From Polyangium jinanense (GTDB taxonomy: Bacteria > Myxococcota > Polyangia > Polyangiales > Polyangiaceae), in contig NZ_JAGTJJ010000032.1 in the NCBI RefSeq assembly GCF_028435365.1, positions 62,001-126,000 on the forward strand: a stretch of 64,000 nt of DNA, given 5' to 3'. Positions 1-8,932 of the stretch are shown here, one piece after another (the first letter of the stretch is position 1; each line of letters begins with the position of its first letter). The translations under genes and the position numbers were made by a program. The notes under the pieces were generated by a model. It saw only the letters and a program-made list of their open reading frames with translations, ran no database searches and was not told the DNA's origin.

Positions 1-204
1 GATCGTCTGGCCGACGACGTCAATCTGGAGGTCCTCGACGCGACGACGAACGAGATCGCCGGCCGCGACGAGGCCGACGACGCGGCGCCCGTCGTCGCGC
101 TCGAACCCACGAAAGGGCACAAGTACAAGGTCTCGGTCGCGAACGTGAAGGCCCGCGGGACCTCGCTCGTGACGATGCTCGTCCTCGACCTCGACGTCCC
201 GTGA
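1..204 (+). CDS. C-terminal end of an unidentified protein (5' truncated by window)
   Basis: An open frame runs from the first base to a TGA at 202-204, giving the last 67 residues of a protein whose start lies outside the window. The tail is acidic (several Asp/Glu pairs) and ends in an alternating hydrophobic stretch (TSLVTMLVLDLDVP) suggestive of a terminal beta-strand. No family is recognised. It lies on the same strand as the SUMF1-like lipoprotein downstream, about 80 bp away. Coding is supported by the strong third-position G/C bias of this frame. Confidence 0.6.
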   Translation, partial: DRLADDVNLEVLDATTNEIAGRDEADDAAPVVALEPTKGHKYKVSVANVKARGTSLVTMLVLDLDVP

Positions 205-285
205 CGAGCGGCGCGGCTCGGGCTATAGCTTGCCCGCTGTGGCGCCGGGGAAGACGACCGCGCCGCCCACGCGTCTTTCGTGACC

Positions 286-1425
286 ATGTCGCCCCTGCTC
301 GATTCCTCGATCCGCCGCGCCGCCCCCGCGCTCCTCGCTCTGGCCCTCGCCGCGTGCTCGTCCCCCGAGACCGGCGAGAACGAAGCCGCTCCGGCCTCGT
401 CCCTCCCCTCCCCGTCCGCGTCCGCTGCCGCCGCGCCCACGCCGTCCGGAAGTGAGCCCGCGCCGCCCGCGCCGAAGGTATTCGCGCCCCTGCCGCCGCT
501 ACCGGAGGAAGAGCTCTATCCGGACACGATCGAGGAGCAACGCGAGGCGCTCTTCCGGCGCATGGTCTCGATGCTCCACGTCACGGACGAGCAAATGGCC
601 GCGGTGCGCGCCATTTTCCAGCGCTCGTCGGTGCTCGGCCAGGGCAACCCCAAGGTCACGAAATACCCGATGACCCGCAAAGAATGCCGCGAGGCGCGGA
701 ACACGGCCGGGGGGTTCGAGCAGGACGAACCCGCGTGCGGCGCGCCGTTCATGACGCCGATCTACGACGCGCTCGCCGGCGAAAAGGAGGCGGACGCGCG
801 CGTCTGCATCGACCGGTACGAATTCCCCGGCATTCCGTGCGAGCACCCGATCACCGGCCCGAGCGCGAAGGAGGCGGCCGAGCTCTGCGCGGCCATCGGA
901 AAGAGGCTCTGCGACGCGCACGAATGGGAGGGCGCGTGCGCCGGCGCCGTGCACGCGCCGGAGGTCGAGTATTCGTTCGGCAAGGCGCGCAAGGAATCGA
1001 AGGACCTGCACAACCGCGATCGAGAGATCGTCTGGGCGTACGGCCGCGAGAAGGACCATTCGAAGTGCGCGACGAAGAGCCGCAAGACGAAGGGGTGCAC
1101 GTCGAGCGGATGGAAGCGCTGCGGGACGAACACGTTCCCGGCCGGATCGTTCCCGGAGTGCAAGAGCTCGTTCGGCGTGTACGATCAGCATGGGAACGTG
1201 GCTGAGCACATGAACTTACCGCTCCGCCCCGAGGAGATGACGAGCCGCGGCGGCACGGGCCAGACCGAGATGAAAGGGAGCTGGTTCATCTTCTCGGACT
1301 TCGAGGCGCACCCGGACGATTGCCGGTGGCGCGCGCCCGACTGGCACGGCACGCGCGTGACCGATCCCAACAGCCACGGCAATTACCACCTCGGATTCCG
1401 TTGCTGCAAATCGACCGGGAAATGA
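286..1425 (+). CDS. SUMF1/formylglycine-generating-enzyme-fold lipoprotein
   Basis: The N-terminus is a lipoprotein signal with lipobox LAAC followed by a Pro/Ser/Ala-rich linker (about residues 20-70), so the protein is probably anchored in an envelope membrane. From about residue 150 it carries SUMF1-domain landmarks: CIDRYEFPG, GKRLCDAHEWEGAC, GNVAEHMN and the closing HLGFRCC. In characterised members this fold makes formylglycine in sulfatases or serves as a binding module; many myxobacterial lipoprotein versions have no known activity. The domain is full length with an even number of Cys, so disulfides are likely. An in-frame GTG at 280 is an alternative start; ATG 286 was preferred because both leave the signal peptide intact. 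No sulfatase gene is adjacent. Confidence 0.82.
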   Translation: MSPLLDSSIRRAAPALLALALAACSSPETGENEAAPASSLPSPSASAAAAPTPSGSEPAPPAPKVFAPLPPLPEEELYPDTIEEQREALFRRMVSMLHVTDEQMAAVRAIFQRSSVLGQGNPKVTKYPMTRKECREARNTAGGFEQDEPACGAPFMTPIYDALAGEKEADARVCIDRYEFPGIPCEHPITGPSAKEAAELCAAIGKRLCDAHEWEGACAGAVHAPEVEYSFGKARKESKDLHNRDREIVWAYGREKDHSKCATKSRKTKGCTSSGWKRCGTNTFPAGSFPECKSSFGVYDQHGNVAEHMNLPLRPEEMTSRGGTGQTEMKGSWFIFSDFEAHPDDCRWRAPDWHGTRVTDPNSHGNYHLGFRCCKSTGK

Positions 1426-1452
1426 CGGAGAAGCCGTGCTAGACCCCACGCC

Positions 1453-2142
1453 ATGCGAGTCGTAATCACTGGAGCGAACCGGGGCATCGGCCTCGAGCTC
1501 GCCCGTAGGTATCTGGAGCGCGGCGACCATGTGGACGCCGGTGTCCGAAACCCTGAATCCGCCCACGATCTCGCCGCGCTCGGCCAGGGCGCGGGCGGGC
1601 GGCTGCGCGTCCTCGCCTGCGACGTCGTGGACGACGCGAGCGTGCGGGCCTTTGCCGCCGCGCTCGGCGATGTGCCCGTGGACGTGCTCATCAACAACGC
1701 GGGCGTCATGGGCAAGTGGCTTTCGCTCGCGGACCTCGATTTCCGGGACGTGACGCAGACCTTCGACACGAATGCGGTGGGGACGCTGCGCGTCACGTCG
1801 GCGCTGCTCCCCCACCTCCGGCGGAGCTCGGTGCGCAAGGTCGTGAACATGTCGAGCCGCATGGGCTCGATCGCCGAGAATACGGACGGCGGTGCGTACG
1901 CCTATCGCATGTCGAAGGCGGGGCTGAACATGGCGACCAAGTCGATGTCGATCGACCTGCGCGGCGAGGATTTCACGGTGGTCTCCCTCCACCCGGACTG
2001 GGTGAAGACCGATATGGGCGGGCCGAACGCGCCGATGTCCGTCGAGGAGTCGGCAGCGGGCATCCTCAAGCTCGTCGATCGCCTCTCCCGCGCCGAATCG
2101 GGCGGGTTTTACCATTTCCGCGGCGATCCCATTCCGTGGTGA
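1453..2142 (+). CDS. SDR-family oxidoreductase
   Basis: This 229-residue classical short-chain dehydrogenase has the nucleotide-binding motif TGANRGIG at about residues 7-14, the NNAG motif, catalytic Ser in the MSSRMGS segment and the active-site YRMSK (Tyr-x-x-x-Lys). The N-terminal glycine motif followed by basic residues suggests NADP(H). Overall it resembles the C-factor/CsgA-like group of SDRs common in myxobacteria, but the substrate cannot be read from sequence. It starts 28 bp after the SUMF1-like gene, so the two may be co-transcribed. Its TGA directly abuts the stop codon of the convergent gene on the other strand, leaving no intergenic terminator space. Confidence 0.88.
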   Translation: MRVVITGANRGIGLELARRYLERGDHVDAGVRNPESAHDLAALGQGAGGRLRVLACDVVDDASVRAFAAALGDVPVDVLINNAGVMGKWLSLADLDFRDVTQTFDTNAVGTLRVTSALLPHLRRSSVRKVVNMSSRMGSIAENTDGGAYAYRMSKAGLNMATKSMSIDLRGEDFTVVSLHPDWVKTDMGGPNAPMSVEESAAGILKLVDRLSRAESGGFYHFRGDPIPW

Positions 2143-5106
2143 TCATTCCGCGGATCGACCTGTAAAGAGATCGAATAGCGTGACGTCCACGCTCGCGGCC
2201 ACGCCGAGCTGCAAGGCGTGCGCGCCCGGCATGCTGAGCCCGGACTCCCACGCGCGGAGCCCGGGCCGAAGCACACCGTATACGCCGATGTTGAAGGGGC
2301 TGTCGAACAGGCCCGCGCGCAGGTACAGGCCGGGCGAAAGCAACGTGAGGACCTGCGCCCCGGGCAGACGGCCGGCCTGCTCGACGTCGTATTGCAGGTA
2401 GGCTGCCGGATCGATCAACGAAATGAATGCGCCGAGGTTGTAATCGCCGCGGCCGGTCGCGAAATCGAGGCCGATCGGCATGGCCAGAGTCGGCGCGACG
2501 ACGTGCGGCACGCCGCCGCGCTCGGTGGTGGTCCCGTAGGTGCCGAAGCGCAGCTCGCCGCCGACGAACATGCCCGGGAATGCGCCGAGCGAAATCGTGG
2601 TGACGCCGGGCGTGTTTTTCCGTCGCCAGCCGCCGATGGGCATGGCGGCCGCGTCGAGGGCCTCGGCGATGCGCGAGGGGTCGGACTCGAAGGCGATCGT
2701 CGCGAAGAGGCCGCTGTGGCGGGCGATGGCGTCGAGGGGGCGGCACGGCCCCTTCCCCGCGGCGCAGAGCTTCTTGCATTCCTCGTCCGTGCACATGCGC
2801 TCGAGCTCGGCGCGCGCGGCCCCGACGACCCGCGCGACGACCCGGCCCCAATCTTCGGCGAGCGCCGCTTCGAGGGTCTCGAGGCTCACCACGAGGCGCG
2901 CGAGCTCGGCCCGCGCCGCGGCGAAGCTCGGGGAGATTTCGCCGGGCGAACAGGTGGCGGCCTTGCAGAGGCCGGGGAACGAGACGGCCTCGGAGAGCTG
3001 CTCGCCGGCCGCGACGAAGGCGAGGGCGAGGTCGAGCGACGCGCGGGCAAGGACGATGGACGCGCGCTGGAGGGCGAAGGAATTCGTTTGGCTTGCCAAC
3101 CGTGAGGTATCGCGGGCGTACGCTTCGAGGGCCCGTACGATCTCGCCGATCTTCTTTCCGTCGACGTCGACGCCGATCTGGAGGGCCGGCGGGTTCACGA
3201 GCTTGGGATCGACCGTGGCCCGGAGCGCCTCGGCGGCGGCGCGATAGGCCTCGAAGGCGGTGAGGACGGCGCTCCAGCGGGCCCCCAGTTCGACCGCGGG
3301 AAGACGCACGTACTTCGACCAGCGCACGATCGTCGAGAGTTTTTCGAGCGGCGCGGCAGCTTCGAGCGCCGAGACGAGGGCCGCGTCCACGTCGCCCGAG
3401 GCGGCCGGGTCTTTCCGGTGACATGCGTGGGATCCGATTGCGTCGGGGCTTTCGGAGAACGCGGGGCAATCCTTCCGGGAAAAACCTCGGCCGACGAGCG
3501 TGAAACACGCGGGCGACGTGGTGAGCGCGGCGAGCAGGAGCGCCTCTGTCTCCTCGGCTCGGCCGGGGCGGGTCTGGCGGACGAGCTCGCCATACTCCTG
3601 GAAGACGTGCGGGAGGGACGCGGCGCACGCCGCGATCTCGAGGCGCTGGCTGAAGAGCTTGCGCGGGGTATTGCGGAAGATGCGATATCCGTTCGCGCGA
3701 TCGAGCTCGTCGCCGAAATGCGAGAGGCTCAGGGCGGCATTCGCGCCGGTCGAGAGGTCCGAGGCGAGCTTCGACGCGGCCCCGCGCACGCGTACTTCCG
3801 CGCCGCACACGAGCTGCCGCTGGGCGCGGGCCTGGCAGGTGACGCGGTCGGGCGCGCCAGCGTCGCAAATCACCGGGGCGGAGGGGTCCTCCGCGCAAGA
3901 AAAAAGGTTCCCGCCGAGCTTCACGTCTGCCCACAACGAGGCGCCGAAGCCGAGGCCGAGGGCGACGCCGGGCCAGTTCTTCACGTCGGAGGCGACGGCG
4001 CCGCGGAGCGCGCCGAGCAGGCTCTCGCCGCCGCCATATTGCGCGAAATCGAGGCGGCGCGTGGAGAGCGCGCAGGTCGTGGGGAGCCAGAAGGACCGGA
4101 TCTCCCGGTACGAATCCCCCGGCGTGCCGGCGGGCGTCATCGCGGGGCCGCAGGCGTCGTCGTGCAATCGCTCGAGGAACCACACGAGCGCCTCGCGCCG
4201 GGCCCGGTCGCCGACGAGGTTCGCGAGCGCGCGCACGCCGACGTCGAGTGTGCCGGCCGTGAAAGCGGCGACCTCGAGGCCGGTGTGCTGGACGGTGAAG
4301 ACACGCGTCGCCGCGGAGGGGATTTCGAGAATGGGGTATCTGCGGGCGAGGAGTGGGTCGGCCTCGCCGATCTCGGCGAGGGAAAACACGCTTCGATCCG
4401 CGAGGACGATCCGGATCGGCTCGAATTTACGCGTCACGTACCGCGCGACCGCCTCGACACCGCGTTGGTCCGCAATGACGGCCGCATTCGCGAGCGTAGG
4501 CGCCGAAAAAGCGCAAAGGTTGACCGGAGACGCGGCCGTGTCCCCGCCGGCGCAAAGTTCGGCGCAGAGCTCGGTCCGCAGGCCCGTGAGATTCCGCGCG
4601 GGCTCGTCGAGCCTCCCCGCGACGTCCCGCCGCGCGGCGTCCTCGAGGGCCTTCCGCTCGCGTTTCGCGGCCTCCAGCGCCGCGATCGTACGAGCATCGA
4701 ACGGTTTCGCAGAGACCTCTTGCTCGAGCTTCTTTTGCCGCGCTTCGACGGCCTCGATGCCCTTTTGCTGGGCCACGAGGCGCGCCGCGGCCTTTTCGAG
4801 CGCGGGTTTCGGATCGTCGGTCGCCGGCGCGGCGCAGGTGGCCCGCAAAGCACGCGCGAACGAGGCAAGGGATTCGACGCGGCCCACGTGAACCTGAATG
4901 GGATCGCCCGCGTCGCCCTGGGGCGCGGTCGCAATCGCCGCGGGGGACGTCACGGGCGGCGCGACGGGCGCCGGGGTCGGGGAAGGCGTGGGCTGATCCG
5001 AGGGGACGACGACGGGCGTGACCTGGGCGCTCGCCTCCGCGAGCGGAAGCAAGGCCGAAAGCGCGAGCCCGAATCCGACGATCGATGGTTGGGTCCTCGT
5101 CCTCAT
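2143..5106 (-). CDS. Large secreted protein of unknown function with coiled coil and barrel-like C-terminus
   Basis: The 987-residue product begins with a clear Sec signal peptide (MRTRTQ..., cleavage near AEASA-Q) and a Pro/Thr-rich linker. Around residues 85-170 is a charged, Ala/Lys/Glu-rich stretch predicted to be helical or coiled coil. The middle is Cys-containing and Ala-rich. The last 160 residues alternate hydrophobic and polar residues with many Gly/Tyr/Phe (for example GGELRFGTYGTTTE, GLYLRAGLFDSPFNIGVYG), resembling outer-membrane beta-strands. No family is recognised. The ATG at 5106 was chosen because longer frames upstream overlap the protease gene and destroy the signal peptide. 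It lies 19 bp downstream of that gene, so the two probably form one transcript. Confidence 0.78.
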   Translation of the reverse strand: MRTRTQPSIVGFGLALSALLPLAEASAQVTPVVVPSDQPTPSPTPAPVAPPVTSPAAIATAPQGDAGDPIQVHVGRVESLASFARALRATCAAPATDDPKPALEKAAARLVAQQKGIEAVEARQKKLEQEVSAKPFDARTIAALEAAKRERKALEDAARRDVAGRLDEPARNLTGLRTELCAELCAGGDTAASPVNLCAFSAPTLANAAVIADQRGVEAVARYVTRKFEPIRIVLADRSVFSLAEIGEADPLLARRYPILEIPSAATRVFTVQHTGLEVAAFTAGTLDVGVRALANLVGDRARREALVWFLERLHDDACGPAMTPAGTPGDSYREIRSFWLPTTCALSTRRLDFAQYGGGESLLGALRGAVASDVKNWPGVALGLGFGASLWADVKLGGNLFSCAEDPSAPVICDAGAPDRVTCQARAQRQLVCGAEVRVRGAASKLASDLSTGANAALSLSHFGDELDRANGYRIFRNTPRKLFSQRLEIAACAASLPHVFQEYGELVRQTRPGRAEETEALLLAALTTSPACFTLVGRGFSRKDCPAFSESPDAIGSHACHRKDPAASGDVDAALVSALEAAAPLEKLSTIVRWSKYVRLPAVELGARWSAVLTAFEAYRAAAEALRATVDPKLVNPPALQIGVDVDGKKIGEIVRALEAYARDTSRLASQTNSFALQRASIVLARASLDLALAFVAAGEQLSEAVSFPGLCKAATCSPGEISPSFAAARAELARLVVSLETLEAALAEDWGRVVARVVGAARAELERMCTDEECKKLCAAGKGPCRPLDAIARHSGLFATIAFESDPSRIAEALDAAAMPIGGWRRKNTPGVTTISLGAFPGMFVGGELRFGTYGTTTERGGVPHVVAPTLAMPIGLDFATGRGDYNLGAFISLIDPAAYLQYDVEQAGRLPGAQVLTLLSPGLYLRAGLFDSPFNIGVYGVLRPGLRAWESGLSMPGAHALQLGVAASVDVTLFDLFTGRSAE

Positions 5107-5125
5107 GGCGTCTCTTTGCAGGCAA

Positions 5126-5767
5126 TCAAGCGCAACCCATCGCGGCTTCCATGCTGGCGAGCACCGACGGGGCGGCGAGGGCCTGAGCCCGTGCGCCTCC
5201 ATTCGGGGCAGGTCCGAGGTAAATGCCGACGACCGCCGTGGGCGGCCCCTCGCCGACGACGGCGACCACGGGCCCGCCGCTCATGCCGATGCGGCCCTGG
5301 CGATCGAGCAGGACCTTCCCCTCGCTCGGCCGCGCCTTCGCCGGCACGACCAGAGGCGCGCGCGGCGCCTCGCTCCCGAGCGGATACCCCCATATCTGGC
5401 CGGCCACGAACGCGTCGAGCGTGGCCATGCGCAGCGCGCTCGTGCACCGCGCGTTCACGCGGACGATGGCCACGTCGTCGGCCGCGACGCCGCCCGACGG
5501 ATACGCGACGGCGACGGCCTCGAGTTCGACCCAGCGTCCGCCGGCGAGGACGCGCACCGAGACCTCCGCGGGCGCCGCGCCGTCCGCCAGCGCGACGACG
5601 TGCCGCGCCGTGACGATCGAGGAGAGCCAGTCCGCGATGAAGAACCCCGTGCCCGAAGCCGCCCAGGTCTTGCCGAAACGCGCGCGGATCCGGACGACCG
5701 GGCCGTCGAGCCGAGGCTCGACTTGCTCGGCGGTCGCAGCCCGGAGCTTCTGCGCGACGAGGCTCAT
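5126..5767 (-). CDS. Trypsin-like (V8/DegP-type) serine protease, no signal peptide
   Basis: This 213-residue protein has the chymotrypsin-fold triad in order: His in TARHV (about residue 55), Asp in ADDVAIVRV and nucleophile Ser in GMSGGPV, the last preceded by an oxyanion-hole glycine. The segment GTGFFIADWLSSIVTARHV is typical of V8/HtrA-like S1 peptidases. There is no PDZ domain and no signal sequence, so it is either cytoplasmic or exported by another route. ATG 5767 is the start that leaves a compact S1 domain; the longer open frame upstream is low-complexity. It is the first gene of a probable pair with the 987-residue secreted protein 19 bp downstream, whose processing it might control (inference). 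Confidence 0.82.
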   Translation of the reverse strand: MSLVAQKLRAATAEQVEPRLDGPVVRIRARFGKTWAASGTGFFIADWLSSIVTARHVVALADGAAPAEVSVRVLAGGRWVELEAVAVAYPSGGVAADDVAIVRVNARCTSALRMATLDAFVAGQIWGYPLGSEAPRAPLVVPAKARPSEGKVLLDRQGRIGMSGGPVVAVVGEGPPTAVVGIYLGPAPNGGARAQALAAPSVLASMEAAMGCA

Positions 5768-5898
5768 GAGCCCCGCCCCTGAACGAGGGTGCCTTCGCGA
5801 TGGGGAGAGCGGGGCGAGGCGTGGAGCACACCTCATCTTAACGCGCCTCGGCCCGGATGGGGCGTTTGCTGCGAACGGTGGAGATGGTGACCGGGCCC

Positions 5899-7464
5899 TC
5901 ATCGCGGCGCCGGAAACGCCACGAGGAGCTCGGGCGGGATCCGGCGCTCCTCGGCGATGATGCCATAGGTCTCGGCCGTCTTGCGCGGCGTGCGGTTCTT
6001 CTGCGGATCGGATGCGTCCACCGCATAGAGCCCGAAGCGCCGGTTCATGCCCTGGTTCCACTCGTAATCGTCGACCAGGCTCCAGAAGAAGTAGCCGCGC
6101 AGATCGACACCTTCCTGCATCGCGCGGTTCGCCCAGGCGAGGTGACGGACGAGGAAGCTCGGGCCCGCGTCCTCGTCGTCGAGAGGGTGATCGAGCCCGT
6201 TGCCCGTCACGTAGAGGGGCAATCCATATTCGCGGTAGGCGAGCGCCAGCATCTCGTGAAGGCCCTCTGGATCGACCTCCCCGCGGCGCACTTCCAGCGG
6301 ATCGAACGTGCCAAGCGGCGTGAGGTCCGGCATGAAGGGTCCGCTCATGCCCCGCACCGTGGCGCGCGCGTCATAATTGATGCCGAGCCAATCCATGCGG
6401 CCCTCGAGATCGGCGCGCCGCGCGCTCTTGCCCGCGAGCTCCTCGTCGAGCTCCCCCTTCGCGACCGCGTCGAGGTACGCAACGTTGTACAGATAAAACA
6501 TGTTCTCGGCCGACTTCACGTCGAGCTCGCTCGTGGGATCGGCCGGGGACGCGGGGGTCATTGCATAGACGAGGCCGATGTCGGAGGGGTTTCCGTCGCC
6601 GTCAGCGTCGGCCACGTCGCTTTCCTTCACCGCGTCGTACATGCGCGCATGCGCCTCGACGAGCGCGACGAACACCTCTTTCACCGCGCCCGACGCGAGC
6701 GCGACGGCCGGCGGATGGCTGCGCTCGGCGCTCGGCGCGAGATACCCGGAAAGGAGGACCGCAAACGGCTCGTCCAGCGTGGCCCAGCGATCGACGTCCG
6801 CGCCGAACTCCCGCGCGACGAACCCCGCGTACTTGGCGATCTCCTCGACCGTTCGCTCCCGATCGAGCCATCCCCGCGGCTTACACGCGGCGAGGTTCAG
6901 GTGGCATCCGACGGCATCATGAATCCATGCTGGGAGCGTACCGTGATTCAGGGTCACGATCGGCGACATTCCACGCACCCGGAGGCCATTCAACATCGCA
7001 TGGTAATGCGCAAGCGCCGCCTCGTTCGCGACGGCGCGCAATGCCTCATACCCCTCGATCCCGTCGGTCGGATCGGGAAAGATGCGACTCCATTCGATGC
7101 TGAAGCGAAATGCGCCATTGTGGAGCTCGCCCCGCGCGCGGTCGAGATCCTGCTCGTGGAGCTCCCAGAAGCCCGGCCCAACGACGGCCGGATCCTGGCC
7201 GGACAGGTATGTCATGGTAGAATGTACCGTTTCAGGCGAGGTGGCGAACGCATACCAATCGGATCCGTCATCGACGCAACCGGCGAGGCCGGGCGTCGGG
7301 CACCCCATCTCGGCCTGGAATCCGCCGATCGCGGTCCCGAAGAGAAATCCCTCGGGAAACGAGAGATCCTCGGCCACCTCGGGGACCTCGGTCACCGGAG
7401 GGTCCTCCCCGCACGCGGCCAGCAAAAGCGTCATCGGTATGGCGAGGCGGAAATCGGTTCTCAT
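5899..7464 (-). CDS. Glycoside hydrolase family 1-like lipoprotein lacking the catalytic nucleophile
   Basis: The 521-residue product has a lipobox (LLLAAC) and then a full GH1 (beta-glucosidase-like) barrel: FPEGFLFGTAIGGFQ near the start, FSIEWSRIFP, the acid/base motif TLDEP (usual form TxNEP, Glu232) and WSLVDDYEWNQG near the end with RFGLYAVD. The strand-7 motif that normally reads (I/V)TENG is here VTGNG, so the nucleophile Glu is Gly421 (codon at 6202-6204). The HWDLP sugar-binding motif is also altered (NHGTLPAW). Hydrolysis by the retaining mechanism should be lost; a sugar-binding, receptor-like or synthase-like role is possible. A start six codons upstream exists, but ATG 7464 gives the better signal peptide. 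Confidence 0.85.
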   Translation of the reverse strand: MRTDFRLAIPMTLLLAACGEDPPVTEVPEVAEDLSFPEGFLFGTAIGGFQAEMGCPTPGLAGCVDDGSDWYAFATSPETVHSTMTYLSGQDPAVVGPGFWELHEQDLDRARGELHNGAFRFSIEWSRIFPDPTDGIEGYEALRAVANEAALAHYHAMLNGLRVRGMSPIVTLNHGTLPAWIHDAVGCHLNLAACKPRGWLDRERTVEEIAKYAGFVAREFGADVDRWATLDEPFAVLLSGYLAPSAERSHPPAVALASGAVKEVFVALVEAHARMYDAVKESDVADADGDGNPSDIGLVYAMTPASPADPTSELDVKSAENMFYLYNVAYLDAVAKGELDEELAGKSARRADLEGRMDWLGINYDARATVRGMSGPFMPDLTPLGTFDPLEVRRGEVDPEGLHEMLALAYREYGLPLYVTGNGLDHPLDDEDAGPSFLVRHLAWANRAMQEGVDLRGYFFWSLVDDYEWNQGMNRRFGLYAVDASDPQKNRTPRKTAETYGIIAEERRIPPELLVAFPAPR

Positions 7465-7548
7465 GAAGGGGAAACCTAACATGGAACGGAAAAACCGCTG
7501 GGTGAGGTAATTCGGAAAATCGATGTATGATCCAGCCTTGACGAACCC

Positions 7549-8286
7549 TCAAACAATCGAACGTCCGCCGTCCACGGCGAGCACCTGTCCCGTCACGAAG
7601 TGGTTTTTCGCAAAAAACAGCACCGCGCGCGCGACATCCCCAGGATCGCCGATCCGCCCGAGTGGGATCTTCCCGCGCAGTCGCTCGCGCACCTCGTCGT
7701 CGACGCCTTCAGGCGGGAGGACCGTGCCCGGTGAAACCACGTTCACGCGTACGTCGGGCGCGAGCGCGAGGGAGAGGCCCTGCATGGCCGAGACGAGCGC
7801 CGCCTTCGAGATCGAATAAGGAATGTAATGCTTGAACAGCCTTTCAGCGCTGACGCAGCCGATCGCCACGACGGACCCGCTCACCGCCCGGAGCTCCGCC
7901 GCGAGCGCGAGCGTGAGCAGATAAGGCGCGGTCGCGTTCAGCGCCATGGCCCGATCCCAGGCGCCCGCATCGAGCTCGTCCGGACGAACACGCTCGAAAT
8001 GGGCAGCGTTGTGCACGAGGAGGTCGAGTTTGCCCGCGCCGAACCGGCGCGCCCGCGCGGCGAGGGCGCTCACGCCCGTTCGATCGGAGAGATCGGCCCG
8101 GCAGAGCTCGACACGCGCGCCACGCGAAAGGAAGTGCTCCCGCGCCTCGCGTGCGCTCTCCTCACTCGCCGCATAATGAATGAGGACTTCGTATCCGTCA
8201 TCGACGAGCGCTTCCACGATCGTCCGCCCCACACGCACCGCGCCGCCCGTGACGAGCGCGATGCGTCCACCCTTCTGATCGCTCAT
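7549..8286 (-). CDS. SDR-family oxidoreductase (pteridine reductase/FabG-like)
   Basis: This 245-residue SDR has the cofactor motif TGGAVRVGR near the N-terminus, HNAAH in place of the usual NNAG, catalytic Tyr-Lys in YSISK and a C-terminal [11 protein letters not shown]. The Gly-x-x-x-Arg-x-Gly variant of the nucleotide motif and HNA are features seen in FolM/PTR1-like pteridine reductases, so dihydropterin reduction is one possibility, though FabG-like 3-oxoacyl reduction cannot be excluded. It stands alone, divergent from the FKBP gene, with about 85 bp to the downstream GH1-like gene. ATG 8286 is followed directly by a short hydrophilic leader and the first beta-strand. Confidence 0.85.
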   Translation of the reverse strand: MSDQKGGRIALVTGGAVRVGRTIVEALVDDGYEVLIHYAASEESAREAREHFLSRGARVELCRADLSDRTGVSALAARARRFGAGKLDLLVHNAAHFERVRPDELDAGAWDRAMALNATAPYLLTLALAAELRAVSGSVVAIGCVSAERLFKHYIPYSISKAALVSAMQGLSLALAPDVRVNVVSPGTVLPPEGVDDEVRERLRGKIPLGRIGDPGDVARAVLFFAKNHFVTGQVLAVDGGRSIV

Positions 8287-8384
8287 GCCGACGATGTTAC
8301 CGCGCTCGCGCGCCCGCCGCGCACCTGGAATCGAGCAGGGTCGGAAAAAGATACCACGATTCGCAAAGCACGCGCTCGATTCGC

Positions 8385-8413
8385 TTGACGAGCGCCCCGC
8401 CGATCGGTCGAAT
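8385..8413 (+). promoter_or_regulatory. Candidate sigma70-type promoter of the FKBP gene
   Basis: TTGACG at 8385-8390 (5 of 6 to the -35 consensus) is followed after 17 bp by TCGAAT at 8408-8413 (4 of 6 to the -10 consensus). This would place the start of transcription about 20-25 bp before the FKBP start codon, leaving room for the AGAGGAGAA ribosome site at 8430-8439. Found by eye; not tested against background. Confidence 0.4.
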
Positions 8414-8444
8414 ACCGGCCTACTTACGAGAGAGGAGAATCAAC

Positions 8445-8777
8445 ATGGCGACCGAAGAGCTCCAAATCGAGAAGCTCCAAGAAGGGCAGGGCGAAGAGGC
8501 CAAGGTCGGACACAAGGTCCGGGTGCACTACGTGGGCACGCTCACGGATGGCAAGAAGTTCGACAGCTCTCGCGATCGAGGCCAGCCCTTCGAGTTCAAG
8601 CTCGGCGCCAAGCAGGTGATCCAGGGCTGGGACCAGGGCGTGGCCGGGATGAAGGTGGGCGAGATCCGGAAGCTGACGATCCCAGGGCACCTGGCCTACG
8701 GCGAGCGCGGCTTCCCAGGGCTCATCCCGCCGAACGCGACGCTCGTCTTCGAAGTCGAGCTGCTCGGCGTGTCCTGA
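8445..8777 (+). CDS. FKBP-type peptidyl-prolyl cis-trans isomerase
   Basis: This 110-residue, single-domain FKBP accelerates prolyl isomerisation during protein folding. Conserved landmarks are [18 protein letters not shown], the hydrophobic-pocket segment [17 protein letters not shown], the [15 protein letters not shown] loop and the final strand [10 protein letters not shown]. It has no signal peptide, so it should be cytoplasmic, and its length fits the minimal FKBP12-like class. The ATG at 8445 follows a strong purine-rich site (GAGGAG) with good spacing, which decides against the longer frame. It is monocistronic: a hairpin-rich repeat follows 15 bp after the stop and the next gene is convergent. 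Confidence 0.95.
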   Translation: MATEELQIEKLQEGQGEEAKVGHKVRVHYVGTLTDGKKFDSSRDRGQPFEFKLGAKQVIQGWDQGVAGMKVGEIRKLTIPGHLAYGERGFPGLIPPNATLVFEVELLGVS

Positions 8778-8902
8778 AGGGGTGCTCCACGACGTAGCGC
8801 CGGGGTTTCACCCCGGACCCGACCAGGGGCTCTTCGCCCCTGGACCCGAACCAGGGCGCAGCCCTGGACCGTTGGTGCATCGACCGCGATGCGGTCGATG
8901 CA
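8778..8902 (+). repeat. Hairpin repeat element, short form (copy A)
   Basis: Four hairpins follow one another directly after the FKBP stop: CCGGGG-n5-CCCCGG (8800-8816), CCAGGGGC-n5-GCCCCTGG (8823-8843), CCAGGG-n5-CCCTGG (8851-8867) and TGCATCGACC-n7-GGTCGATGCA (8876-8902). The same chain occurs in inverse orientation at 41967-42093, with similarity reaching the bases right after the stop codon in both (AGGGGTGCT / GGGGGTGCT). The first three hairpins also form the ends of the longer elements elsewhere in the window. No open frame and no T-tract follow it. A role as a transcript 3' end is possible. Confidence 0.75.
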
Positions 8903-8932
8903 AGCAGGTTGCGGCCGTAGGTAAGGCTACGA

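Noticed and set aside
286..1425. Active formylglycine-generating enzyme for sulfatases
   Set aside because: The SUMF1 fold is clear, but there is no sulfatase nearby, and the catalytic Cys pair could not be assigned with confidence. Only the fold is claimed.
8800..8902. Ordinary rho-independent terminators at the repeat elements
   Set aside because: The stems lack a following T-tract, and several are chained in both orientations, including between tandem genes. A termination role remains possible but the canonical signature is missing.
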